Shown one piece after another: positions 18,275 to 25,469 of a stretch of 64,000 nt of DNA; within the stretch, counting starts at the first letter, position 1; each line of letters starts with the position of its first letter. Where the stretch lies: the NCBI RefSeq assembly GCF_022399565.1, contig NZ_JAJTUT010000001.1, positions 919,336-983,335 on the forward strand, read 5' to 3'. The DNA comes from Flavobacterium algicola (GTDB taxonomy: Bacteria > Bacteroidota > Bacteroidia > Flavobacteriales > Flavobacteriaceae). A model generated the notes under the pieces. That model had not been told where the DNA came from. It saw only the letters and a program-made list of their open reading frames with translations, and did not search any database. Position numbers and translations under genes: made by a program.

Positions 18275-18983
18275 CTTTCCTTCTTCCAAATAACAGACCT
18301 GAAAAAATCAGTCCAACTACCAACGAAGATACTAGTACTACAAGATTGATTTCTAAACTAGGATCTTCAACAATTCCAGAATTAAATCTGTAGTAATAAA
18401 CCGCAGCAGCAGTAAGTACAGTCAAAAGCCAATATGGAATGCTTATTTTACTAAAGGATTGTTTGACAACTGGCAATTTATAAAAGTAATAGACTAAATA
18501 AACCAAGCCAAAAAACGACATAAACCGATAAACATAACCAAATAAGGGGATTTCTAAAACTGGGGCACTGTAAAAACTATATCTCGTAACAAAATACCCA
18601 TTGTTGTGTGTTAAGGAATCTAATAAAAAGTGTGTAAGGGTTCCAAAAATAAAAGAAAGCAAAACCGTAAAGAAATTATTTTTAAAATAATGAATCCAAT
18701 CTGAATGCAATAATTCCTGAGTTCTAGCCTGAATGAAATTGGGTAGATTTTGCAGTAAAGCTTTTTTTATTAATAAATGAAACATAAATAAGAGCAGCAT
18801 CCCTAAGGGTAAATCTACTGTGAATATCCCTAAAAAAGTATGACTCCTTTCACTGTTTAAGGTCATCTTAAAAAAATATTCTAGATCCGGAGAAATAGAG
18901 CCCACAATAAGCGCCGAAATAGATACCTTTTCATTTTTTAAAAAGGGCAAAACAGCTGCTGCATGTGAAAATGTAAATGGCAT
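18267..18983 (-). CDS. DUF4184 membrane protein (copy 1)
   Basis: 238 residues with the DUF4184 opening MPFTFSHAAAVLPFLKNEK and the conserved LIVGSISPDLEYFF and GTLTHFLLDSLTH segments. The His and Asp residues in these segments (H7, the PDLE pair, THFLLD) resemble the metal-binding pattern of the membrane-bound metal-dependent hydrolase group. Five or six hydrophobic segments are present. Function is unknown. A close paralogue lies 170 bp upstream on the same strand, so the pair arose by tandem duplication. Confidence 0.85.
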   Translation of the reverse strand: MPFTFSHAAAVLPFLKNEKVSISALIVGSISPDLEYFFKMTLNSERSHTFLGIFTVDLPLGMLLLFMFHLLIKKALLQNLPNFIQARTQELLHSDWIHYFKNNFFTVLLSFIFGTLTHFLLDSLTHNNGYFVTRYSFYSAPVLEIPLFGYVYRFMSFFGLVYLVYYFYKLPVVKQSFSKISIPYWLLTVLTAAAVYYYRFNSGIVEDPSLEINLVVLVSSLVVGLIFSGLLFGRRKAI

Positions 18984-19150
18984 TATTGTGCTTTAAAAGT
19001 TATTCTTTATAATTAAAATCAAAGAAGATAGAAGCGGAGAATTTAAAAATTCATATCGTTTCGTTCAATCTTAGTAGTACAAAGATTAGATTTCTTATTA
19101 AGAACGTAAGGTACTTTAACTAAAATTTGGATTTTTGATGCCTACAGCAT

Positions 19151-19864
19151 TTACCAAATTCCTTTATTTTTCTCTCGGATTCCCGCGATTACAAGACCTA
19201 TAAAAACAGCACTTATCACACTTACAAGTACAGTTGCCCACTCTTCCTTTTTAATTCCAAATGAAAGTCTAATCAAGAATACCATTGAAGAAATCGCTAG
19301 AACCCACAACCAGTAGAAGCCATTGATCTTAGAAGTTATTTCATTATTAACTGGAAGCTTGATGAAATAAATCGCCATAAAGACTAAACCAATTACGGAA
19401 CTTATGTATTGCAAATAGGAATAGAGTGCAACACCATTAAAATCGGAGTTCAAAAATGTAAATCGTCTTACTATGTATCCATCCCAATGCGTCATAGAAT
19501 CCCAAACTAAATGTGTTAAGGCACCAAAAACAAAGGAAACAATTATTACCCAAAAATTATTTTTAAAATATTGTAACCATTTAGAAGCTTGTAGCTCTTG
19601 TGTTCGAAATTGAAAAAAAGTTGGTAGATTCTCCAATAGTGCATTTTTAATACAGAGATGAAATAGAAATAAAACTAGTAATCCAAGTGGTAGATCTATA
19701 ATAAAGATCCCCAGCAAAGTATGACTGATTTCGCTTTTCATTTTCATTCGAAAGAAATACTCTAAATCGGGAGATAGTGTACCAACAATTAATGCCGAAG
19801 CAGATAACTTTTGGTTTTTGAGAAAAGGTAAAACGGCAGCCGCATGGGAAAACGTAAAAGGCAT
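19151..19864 (-). CDS. DUF4184 membrane protein (copy 2)
   Basis: 237 residues, homologous along its whole length to the neighbouring gene at 18267-18983. It shares the same first 16 residues (MPFTFSHAAAVLPFLK), LIVGTLSPDLEYFF, and GALTHLVWDSMTHWDGY; the two copies differ most in the last two helices. The conserved histidines and aspartates are kept in both. Its ATG overlaps the stop of the lipoprotein gene by one base (TAATG), so this copy, unlike copy 1, is translationally coupled to the lipoprotein. Role unknown. Confidence 0.85.
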   Translation of the reverse strand: MPFTFSHAAAVLPFLKNQKLSASALIVGTLSPDLEYFFRMKMKSEISHTLLGIFIIDLPLGLLVLFLFHLCIKNALLENLPTFFQFRTQELQASKWLQYFKNNFWVIIVSFVFGALTHLVWDSMTHWDGYIVRRFTFLNSDFNGVALYSYLQYISSVIGLVFMAIYFIKLPVNNEITSKINGFYWLWVLAISSMVFLIRLSFGIKKEEWATVLVSVISAVFIGLVIAGIREKNKGIW

Positions 19865-20355
19865 TATTCAATCTTTAAGATTACGGGCAATACAAACTGA
19901 GTTTTTACAGGAATACCACGTTTTATAGCAGGACTTACTTTCGGGAACCCTACAAGTCGTCGTTTTAAAATACTATCAATTTTCACCCGATCATAAGCAA
20001 CCGAATCTTTGGGAAACAACGGCTCAAACTGTATTCTTGAATTGGGAAAAATAGTTACTTTCACTTCAATAGTATCAAGTTCGGGATACATTGTAGAAAG
20101 CGTATCGATGCGAATTTTTTCCTGAATTAATTCCGTTAAAAATTGAAAGAAGCATTGCTGACGCTCCGTTTTGCCTTCTATTTGGTTGCAATCAACAAAT
20201 GAGGGATATTCATCCACTTCTTTCCAATTTATTGACTTTAACTCCTTTTGTAACAACTCTTTTTCTGTAGCTGCTGACTTGTCAAAATACTGACAGGAAT
20301 TAAAAAATAAAATAACTAAAAAAAGCGCGAAATACTTCAAGGTTTTGAATTTCAA
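19864..20355 (-). CDS. Lipoprotein of unknown function
   Basis: 163 residues. The N-terminus is a lipoprotein signal (FALFLVILFFNSC with the lipobox cysteine at about residue 21), so the mature protein is membrane-anchored in the periplasm or on the outer membrane. The remainder is charged, with a C-terminal part (VKIDSILKRRLVGFPKVSPA) that faintly resembles the GFPxxxPA region of TonB-like C-terminal domains; that resemblance is weak. It is coupled to the DUF4184 gene through a TAATG overlap. I do not recognise a family with certainty. Confidence 0.7.
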   Translation of the reverse strand: MKFKTLKYFALFLVILFFNSCQYFDKSAATEKELLQKELKSINWKEVDEYPSFVDCNQIEGKTERQQCFFQFLTELIQEKIRIDTLSTMYPELDTIEVKVTIFPNSRIQFEPLFPKDSVAYDRVKIDSILKRRLVGFPKVSPAIKRGIPVKTQFVLPVILKIE

Positions 20356-20722
20356 TTAGACTTAATACTCGATAAAAATACAATTATTTTTTTTACTAAT
20401 AATAATCGAGGCTATTTTCCGTTGTCATTCTACTCTTGACTCACTGCTATCATTGAAATATAGCATCAAATTCTTGTCATAAAGTGATCTACATTTTCAA
20501 GTATTTCTTACCAAAAAATCATCACCAATTAGAATATACAGACAGCTGAAGTAGTACCACCACCCTATTTTTAATAAAATTTATCGATAAAGAAATAGTT
20601 AAAAGTAATTTAATATTAGTGATTGATTTGTATTTAATCTCTAAATTTGTACTTGAGTTTAAAACTCGTTAACCATTTTACCCTATACAATCAATTAAGG
20701 GTAAACTATAAAAGATAAATAA
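20356..20722. other. Intergenic region holding the trxA promoter
   Basis: About 370 bp between the divergent lipoprotein and thioredoxin genes. The trxA-proximal 100 bp contain a good promoter (listed separately). No promoter could be recognised for the lipoprotein, and no repeat or RNA gene was seen. Confidence 0.5.
20623..20649 (+). promoter_or_regulatory. Putative trxA promoter (Bacteroidota type)
   Basis: TTG (20623-20625), 16 nt, then TAAATTTG (20642-20649), matching the Bacteroidota consensus TTG and TAnnTTTG. The spacing is slightly short. The predicted start of transcription would leave a leader of roughly 70 nt. Confidence 0.6.
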
Positions 20723-20723
20723 T

Positions 20724-21041
20724 ATGGCATTAGCAATAACAGATGCTACTTTTGACGAAGTAGTTTTGAAATCAGACAAACCAGTTTTAGTAGATTTTTG
20801 GGCAGCTTGGTGTGGACCATGTAGAATGGTTGGACCAATCATCGAAGAATTAAGCAACGATTACGAAGGTAAAGTTGTAGTTGGTAAAGTAGATGTAGAT
20901 GCAAACCAAGAATTTGCAGCTAAGTACGGTGTAAGAAACATTCCAACGGTATTAGTTTTCCATAACGGAGAAGTAGTAGGAAAGCAAGTAGGAGTAGCTC
21001 CTAAGCAAACTTACGCAGATAGTTTAGACGCTTTGTTATAA
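20724..21041 (+). CDS. trxA: Thioredoxin
   Basis: 105 residues, standard thioredoxin length. The active site WCGPC has its cysteines at C30 and C33, preceded by VLVDFWAA and followed by the cis-proline segment NIPTVLVFHNGE. It is a cytoplasmic disulphide reductase using electrons from thioredoxin reductase. A good promoter lies upstream and a strong terminator 20 nt downstream, so it is probably a single-gene transcript. Confidence 0.97.
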   Translation: MALAITDATFDEVVLKSDKPVLVDFWAAWCGPCRMVGPIIEELSNDYEGKVVVGKVDVDANQEFAAKYGVRNIPTVLVFHNGEVVGKQVGVAPKQTYADSLDALL

Positions 21042-21062
21042 TCGTAAGATTATAATTTATAT

Positions 21063-21097
21063 AAAAAAAGGTTTGACGCTAGTCAAGCCTTTTTTTT
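21063..21097 (+). terminator. Intrinsic terminator after trxA
   Basis: AAAAAAAGGTTTGAC pairs with GTCAAGCCTTTTTTT (one G-U pair) around the loop GCTA, beginning 21 nt after the trxA stop and ending in a T-tract. Confidence 0.9.
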
Positions 21098-21333
21098 GTG
21101 CTTGGTTGTAAAAAAAATATTTGATCCTTGTAATTATTGTGGGATGAATTTTCGTAGTCCTAAAACTTTGGGACAAGTAGAGATTAGCTGTTTTTTTATT
21201 GCAAGAAAGCACCAAAAATGATGTTACAATAATTCTTTAATAAAAAATGAGCTGCGAGATTATTAGTGCAACTATCATTTTAAAATAGTATGCTTGTATA
21301 ATAGATGGTAATTTTTTTTAATACATTTGAGAT

Positions 21334-22260
21334 ATGAAGATTGATTCACAATTAGAAAAAATAGCACGTTTTCAAAATTTGGAGCTTTTGGCCAATCAAA
21401 TTGTTGAAGGATTTATCTCGGGCATGCATAAAAGTCCGTTTCATGGCTTTTCTGCAGAGTTTGCAGAACACAAACTATATAATGTAGGCGAGAGTACCCG
21501 ACACATAGATTGGAAGCTTTTTGCAAAGACCGATCGACTTTACACCAAACGATTTGAGGAGGAAACCAATTTGCGTTGCCATCTTATACTGGACAATTCC
21601 TCTTCGATGCATTACCCGAACCTAGACTCGAAGCAAAATTTTTACGAAAATAAAATTGGCTTTTCTGTTTTAGCCTCAGCCGTACTGATGCATCTGCTCA
21701 AAAAACAACGTGATGCAGTAGGCTTAAGTATTTTCTCTGATGATTATGACTACTACGCACCAGAAAAAGGTAGCGATCGTCATCATCGAATGTTACTAAA
21801 TCAACTAGAAACAACTTTGCAAAAGCAGAAAATAACTAAAAGAACAGATACTGTCTCATTTTTGCATCAAATCGCCGAGAAAATGCATCGCCGTTCTATG
21901 ATCATACTTTTTACAGATATGTTCCAACTAGAAGACGATGAAAAGTTATTTGAAGCCTTACAACATCTACGTCATAATCATCATAAAGTGATTCTCTTTC
22001 ATGTAATAGATCGCAAAACAGAATTAAATTTTGATTTTGACAATAGACCGCGAAAATACATTGATGTGGAAACAGGAGAAGAAGTCGCTCTTTTTTCCGA
22101 CAATGTTCAGGAAGTTTATAAAAAAGAAGCAGAAAAATATTTTAAACAGATTGCATTAAGCTGCGCGCAGAACCGTATTAGGTATGTACCAGTTGATATC
22201 GCTGATGATTTTGAAAAAATATTACTCACATATCTAGCTGAAAAACAAAAGTTTGGATAA
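21334..22260 (+). CDS. DUF58 domain protein
   Basis: 308 residues, soluble. It contains the DUF58 signature (SPFHGFSAEFAEHKLYNVGE, then STRHIDWKLFAKTDRLYTKR) followed by a von Willebrand A-like half: LILDNSSSMHYP is the DxSxS metal-site motif and IILFTDMFQLED follows later. Bacterial DUF58 proteins are usually found with MoxR AAA ATPases, which are thought to act as chaperones for them; no moxR gene is visible in this window. The region between trxA and this gene is about 290 bp without clear features. Function is uncertain; a role in envelope stress or enzyme maturation is only a family-level guess. Confidence 0.85.
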   Translation: MKIDSQLEKIARFQNLELLANQIVEGFISGMHKSPFHGFSAEFAEHKLYNVGESTRHIDWKLFAKTDRLYTKRFEEETNLRCHLILDNSSSMHYPNLDSKQNFYENKIGFSVLASAVLMHLLKKQRDAVGLSIFSDDYDYYAPEKGSDRHHRMLLNQLETTLQKQKITKRTDTVSFLHQIAEKMHRRSMIILFTDMFQLEDDEKLFEALQHLRHNHHKVILFHVIDRKTELNFDFDNRPRKYIDVETGEEVALFSDNVQEVYKKEAEKYFKQIALSCAQNRIRYVPVDIADDFEKILLTYLAEKQKFG

Positions 22261-22298
22261 TTTTTAAAAAAATAATTAAAAATAATTGGTAAAAGCGC

Positions 22299-22328
22299 TT
22301 GCAGAAACAGAAATCTGTTGTATCTTTG
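22299..22328 (+). promoter_or_regulatory. Promoter of tRNA-Asp copy 1
   Basis: TTG (22299-22301), 19 nt, TATCTTTG (22321-22328): a perfect match to the Bacteroidota housekeeping promoter, 20 bp before the tRNA gene. Confidence 0.8.
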
Positions 22329-22347
22329 CCACCGCAATAACGCAGTA

Positions 22348-22421
22348 GGTCTGGTAGTTCAGCTGGTTAGAATACCTGCCTGTCACGCAGGGGGTCGCGG
22401 GTTCGAGTCCCGTCCAGACCG
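22348..22421 (+). tRNA. tRNA-Asp (GTC), copy 1
   Basis: 74 nt. Acceptor GGTCTGG pairs with CCAGACC, discriminator G; the anticodon loop CTGTCAC gives anticodon GTC; the T arm contains GTTCGAGTC. No CCA is encoded. It is identical to the second copy 220 bp downstream. Confidence 0.97.
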
Positions 22422-22431
22422 CGAATATTGG

Positions 22432-22466
22432 GAAAGCCTTTCAGCAATGAGAGGCTTTTTTTTCCA
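22432..22466 (+). terminator. Terminator after tRNA-Asp copy 1
   Basis: GGAAAGCCTTTC and GAGAGGCTTTTTTTTCC form an imperfect stem with a T8 tract, about 10 nt after the tRNA. Confidence 0.8.
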
Positions 22467-22496
22467 ATAGAACGCAACTTAGTTTATTTGCAAATT

Positions 22497-22517
22497 GATT
22501 AGTCTAGTTTACTAATC
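22497..22517 (+). repeat. Hairpin downstream of tRNA-Asp copy 1
   Basis: GATTAGT (22497-22503) pairs with ACTAATC (22511-22517) around the loop CTAGTTT. It begins 76 nt after the tRNA end. An equivalent hairpin with a compensatory base-pair change lies 76 nt after the second tRNA-Asp. Confidence 0.55.
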
Positions 22518-22581
22518 TCTGGTTTATCAAAAAGCTTTTACAGATTGTAGATTCTTATTTTTAAACTTAAATTATTTTGGA

Positions 22582-22610
22582 TTGACCGTTTTTAGGGATT
22601 GATATATTCG
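22582..22610 (+). promoter_or_regulatory. Promoter of tRNA-Asp copy 2
   Basis: TTG (22582-22584), 18 nt, TATATTCG (22603-22610), one mismatch from TAnnTTTG, 30 bp before the tRNA gene. The second tRNA therefore seems to have its own promoter rather than relying on read-through. Confidence 0.55.
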
Positions 22611-22640
22611 AAACCAAAGAAACAAAATTAAATAGCGCAT

Positions 22641-22714
22641 GGTCTGGTAGTTCAGCTGGTTAGAATACCTGCCTGTCACGCAGGGGGTCGCGGGTTCGAG
22701 TCCCGTCCAGACCG
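22641..22714 (+). tRNA. tRNA-Asp (GTC), copy 2
   Basis: 74 nt, identical to the copy at 22348-22421, with the same anticodon loop CTGTCAC. Its own promoter-like boxes and terminator flank it, which indicates an old tandem duplication of a complete unit. Confidence 0.97.
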
Positions 22715-22719
22715 CAAAA

Positions 22720-22760
22720 TTGGAAAAAGTCTTTTAGAAATAGAAGACTTTTTTTTCCAA
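22720..22760 (+). terminator. Terminator after tRNA-Asp copy 2
   Basis: TTGGAAAAAGTCTT pairs with AAGACTTTTTTTTCCAA, with a T8 tract, six nt after the tRNA. It stands in the same position as the first copy's terminator, although the stem sequence has diverged. Confidence 0.85.
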
Positions 22761-22789
22761 TATATGGTATCTAAAATTAGTTGTGTTGT

Positions 22790-22810
22790 GATCAGTCTAG
22801 TTAACTGATC
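22790..22810 (+). repeat. Hairpin downstream of tRNA-Asp copy 2
   Basis: GATCAGT (22790-22796) pairs with ACTGATC (22804-22810), loop CTAGTTA. Compared with copy 1, a T-A pair has become C-G, which preserves the stem. Confidence 0.55.
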
Positions 22811-23148
22811 TCGGTTTAGTAGTTAGACCAATGAAAAGCTTTTCACTTAATTGTGAATGGCTTTTTTGATTTTAGAGCAATTCTGAATCCTTTAAAATTG
22901 CAAAACAAAAAAAAAGGAACTCTTTTCAGAATCCCTTTTAATTTCAGTACAGGCGGTCCCATTTTAAGGACAATCCTCAATTTTACTATTATAACAACAT
23001 CCAAAATCTTTTGGAATATTATACTGAAAAACCAAAATTTTATAGTTAGCCGTGATCGCAGCGGCATCCTCTTGTGTTGCGATAGCAAATGCAAGAGATA
23101 TAGCGCAGAGCAGGACAAAACTATTTATGATTTCTATAATTGATGCTC
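22811..23148. other. Gene-free region with terminator-like hairpin and dispersed repeat
   Basis: No credible gene is present. Open frames exist on both strands (22853-23143 plus, 22843-23118 minus) but their products look like random low-complexity translations of the repeat and AT-rich DNA. The region has a terminator-like hairpin at about 22834-22867 (AAAAGCTTTTCAC with GTGAATGGCTTTTTT) and the repeat at 23048-23116. Confidence 0.6.
23048..23116 (+). repeat. Dispersed palindromic repeat, copy 1
   Basis: A conserved left part (AGCCGTGATCGCAGCGGCAT, 23048-23067), a central hairpin (CTCTTGTGTTGC, loop GATA, GCAAATGCAAGAG; 23069-23093) and a conserved right part (ATATAGCGCAGAGCAGGA, from 23098). 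The central hairpin tolerates G-U pairs compared with copy 3. Located in non-coding DNA between tRNA-Asp and the oppositely oriented prolyl oligopeptidase gene. Confidence 0.75.
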
Positions 23149-25251
23149 CTACTTATTAAATGGTATGCTTTTGATTCCCATATTGTAAAGCGTAAAAGCT
23201 TGAATATCGACATTCTCTTCAATCGTTGCCTTTACTGATTTACCTGCTCCATGCCCTGCTTTGACATCTATACGAATAAGTGTTGGATTGTCGCCTGTTT
23301 GCTTGCTTTGCAATTCGGCAGCGAATTTAAAACTATGCGCTGGCACCACACGATCATCGTGATCACCTGTAGTTACCATCGTAGCTGGATAAGTTACGCC
23401 AGACTTCACATTATGTACGGGAGAATACGCTTTGAGGTAATCAAACATTTCTTTACTATCTTGAGCCGTTCCGTAGTCATATGACCAGCCCGCTCCTGCA
23501 GTAAAAGCATTGTAACGTAACATATCTAGTACTCCGACAGCTGGCAAAGCTACTTGCATTAAATCAGGGCGTTGTGTCATCACTGCACCTACAAGCAAGC
23601 CACCATTTGAACCACCGCGAATTGCTAAGTATTTTTTTGATGTATATTTATTAGCGATAAGATATTCACCAGCTGCTATAAAATCATCGAACACATTTTG
23701 TTTTTGTTGTTTAGTACCTGCATCATGCCATTTTTTACCATATTCTCCTCCACCTCTAAGATTTGGAACCGCAAAAATCCCTCCGTTTTCCATCCAGACT
23801 GCATTTGCTATACTAAAGCTAGGTGTCAAACTTATACTGAAACCACCGTAACCGTACAACATTGTTGGATTGTTTCCATCAAGCTTAAGACCTTTTTTGT
23901 ACGTAATCATCATAGGCACTTTGGTCCCATCTTTGGAAGTATAAAAAACCTGATGTGTTTCATACAAATCAGATTGAAATTTAGCCTTTGATTTACGATA
24001 AACTATTGATTTACCCGTCTCTGCCTCGAACTGATATATTGTTGATGGAGTCGTATAATTATCAAAATTGTAATAAAGGGTTTTTTCTTTTTTCTTACCG
24101 CTAAAACCAGAGGCTGTTCCTAAATCAGGTAATTCTAATGTTCGTACTTTGGCACCTTTTACATCATATTGTTCTACAAAAGACACAGCATCTTTCATAT
24201 AATGTGCAAAAAAGTAGCCACCACCTGTACTGATTTCTAATACATTTTCAGTTTCTGGTATAAAATCTTTCCAGTTTTCAACAGTTGGGTTTTTTAGAGT
24301 AAAAGTCGCGATGCGCTTGTTTGGCGCACCTAAATCAGTTTCTACAAATAACGTTTCTCCATTATTATCAATAATATTGTTAGCGCTATCAAAATTACCA
24401 ACAACAGTAACCAAGCTGTTATTTTTATTTATTAAGTCTTGAATGTACAATTCGTTCCCGTAAGTAGAATTGGCTGCAGAGATAATTAAATAACGATCAT
24501 CTTCTGTAACATAACCACCTACATAGCGGCGCTTTTGCTTATCCCCAAAAATTACTTGATCTGTTTTTTGCTGCGTTCCCAAGACATGGAAAAATAATTT
24601 ATGTTGATCTGTTTTTGCAGACAATTCACTACCAACTGGTTTTTCATAACTTGAGTAATAAAATCCTTTATTACCCAACCATGAAAGTCCACTGAATTTG
24701 ACATCCAATAAGGTTTGGTCAATTTTTTCTTTTGTTATTGCATTTATAATGATCACTTTTCGCCAATCACTTCCTCCTTCAGAAATAGAGTAGGCTGCTA
24801 GAGATCCGTCTTTAGAGAAACTAATATCTCCCAAAGAAGTAGTACCATCTTTGGAAAAGGTGTTAGCGTCTAAAAAGATTTCTTCTTTTCCTTTTTTGTC
24901 CTTGCGCCACATCACAGATTGATTTTGCAAACCATCATTTTTATAATAGTAAATAAAATCTCCTTCTTGGCGGGGAGCACTTTCTTTTTCGTAATTCCAT
25001 AATTGCTCCAATCGGTTTTTAATAGCCTCACGAAAAGGTATTTGTTTTAAATAATTGAAGGTAACTTCATTTTCAGCCTTCACCCAAGCTGCAGTTTCAG
25101 CAGATTGGTCGTCTTCTAGCCAGCGATATGGATCTGCAACCGAAGTACCAAAGTAAGTATCGTTTACTGTTCCTTTTTGTGTCTGTGGGTATTTGGGTGC
25201 ATTTTGTCCCAAAGCGGAAATAGTTGTCATTAATAAGAGTATTTTTTTCAT
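23149..25251 (-). CDS. Prolyl oligopeptidase family serine peptidase (S9A)
   Basis: About 700 residues when started at the ATG at 25251, which opens directly with a signal peptide (MKKILLLMTTISALGQ); an ATG at 25299 would add 16 residues. After export the N-terminal beta-propeller (PYRWLEDDQSAETAAW is the family's opening) is followed by the alpha/beta hydrolase domain. The catalytic serine is in IRGGSNGGLLVGA, aspartate in TTGDHDDRVVPAHSF, and histidine in VKAGHGAGKS. The enzyme cleaves short proline-containing peptides in the periplasm. It stands alone with a gap of about 170 bp to the oppositely phased TonB receptor terminator; no operon partner is evident. Confidence 0.95.
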   Translation of the reverse strand: MKKILLLMTTISALGQNAPKYPQTQKGTVNDTYFGTSVADPYRWLEDDQSAETAAWVKAENEVTFNYLKQIPFREAIKNRLEQLWNYEKESAPRQEGDFIYYYKNDGLQNQSVMWRKDKKGKEEIFLDANTFSKDGTTSLGDISFSKDGSLAAYSISEGGSDWRKVIIINAITKEKIDQTLLDVKFSGLSWLGNKGFYYSSYEKPVGSELSAKTDQHKLFFHVLGTQQKTDQVIFGDKQKRRYVGGYVTEDDRYLIISAANSTYGNELYIQDLINKNNSLVTVVGNFDSANNIIDNNGETLFVETDLGAPNKRIATFTLKNPTVENWKDFIPETENVLEISTGGGYFFAHYMKDAVSFVEQYDVKGAKVRTLELPDLGTASGFSGKKKEKTLYYNFDNYTTPSTIYQFEAETGKSIVYRKSKAKFQSDLYETHQVFYTSKDGTKVPMMITYKKGLKLDGNNPTMLYGYGGFSISLTPSFSIANAVWMENGGIFAVPNLRGGGEYGKKWHDAGTKQQKQNVFDDFIAAGEYLIANKYTSKKYLAIRGGSNGGLLVGAVMTQRPDLMQVALPAVGVLDMLRYNAFTAGAGWSYDYGTAQDSKEMFDYLKAYSPVHNVKSGVTYPATMVTTGDHDDRVVPAHSFKFAAELQSKQTGDNPTLIRIDVKAGHGAGKSVKATIEENVDIQAFTLYNMGIKSIPFNK

Positions 25252-25417
25252 AAGAGTGCGTTTAGTAAGCCTAACAAAAATAGCAAATTTAGACTGCAAT
25301 AAAATCTGTTTTTACACCATATTAAGAATGCATTTAATAGCGAGTTTCATTTTTTACTATTTTGAGAAGTTTACAGTGTGTAAATTATATCAATACATTT
25401 TATATCTGCATAAAACG

Positions 25418-25448
25418 GAAAACGCCAATCAAGAGGAATGGCGTTTTC
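25418..25448 (-). terminator. Terminator after the TonB-dependent receptor
   Basis: GAAAACGCCA (25418-25427) pairs perfectly with TGGCGTTTTC (25439-25448). It lies 21 nt beyond the receptor's stop codon on the minus strand. Confidence 0.75.
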
Positions 25449-25469
25449 ATTTTAAGTCTAACTTTAATT

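Noticed and set aside
22348..22714. tRNA-Asp pair as an integration site of a mobile element
   Set aside because: No integrase gene or partial tRNA duplicate was found; both copies are full length with promoters and terminators, which fits simple tandem duplication.
22843..23143. Overlapping open frames on both strands (91 and 96 codons)
   Set aside because: They cover AT-rich non-coding DNA and the palindromic repeat; the products have no domain, and the same repeat elsewhere also yields artificial frames.
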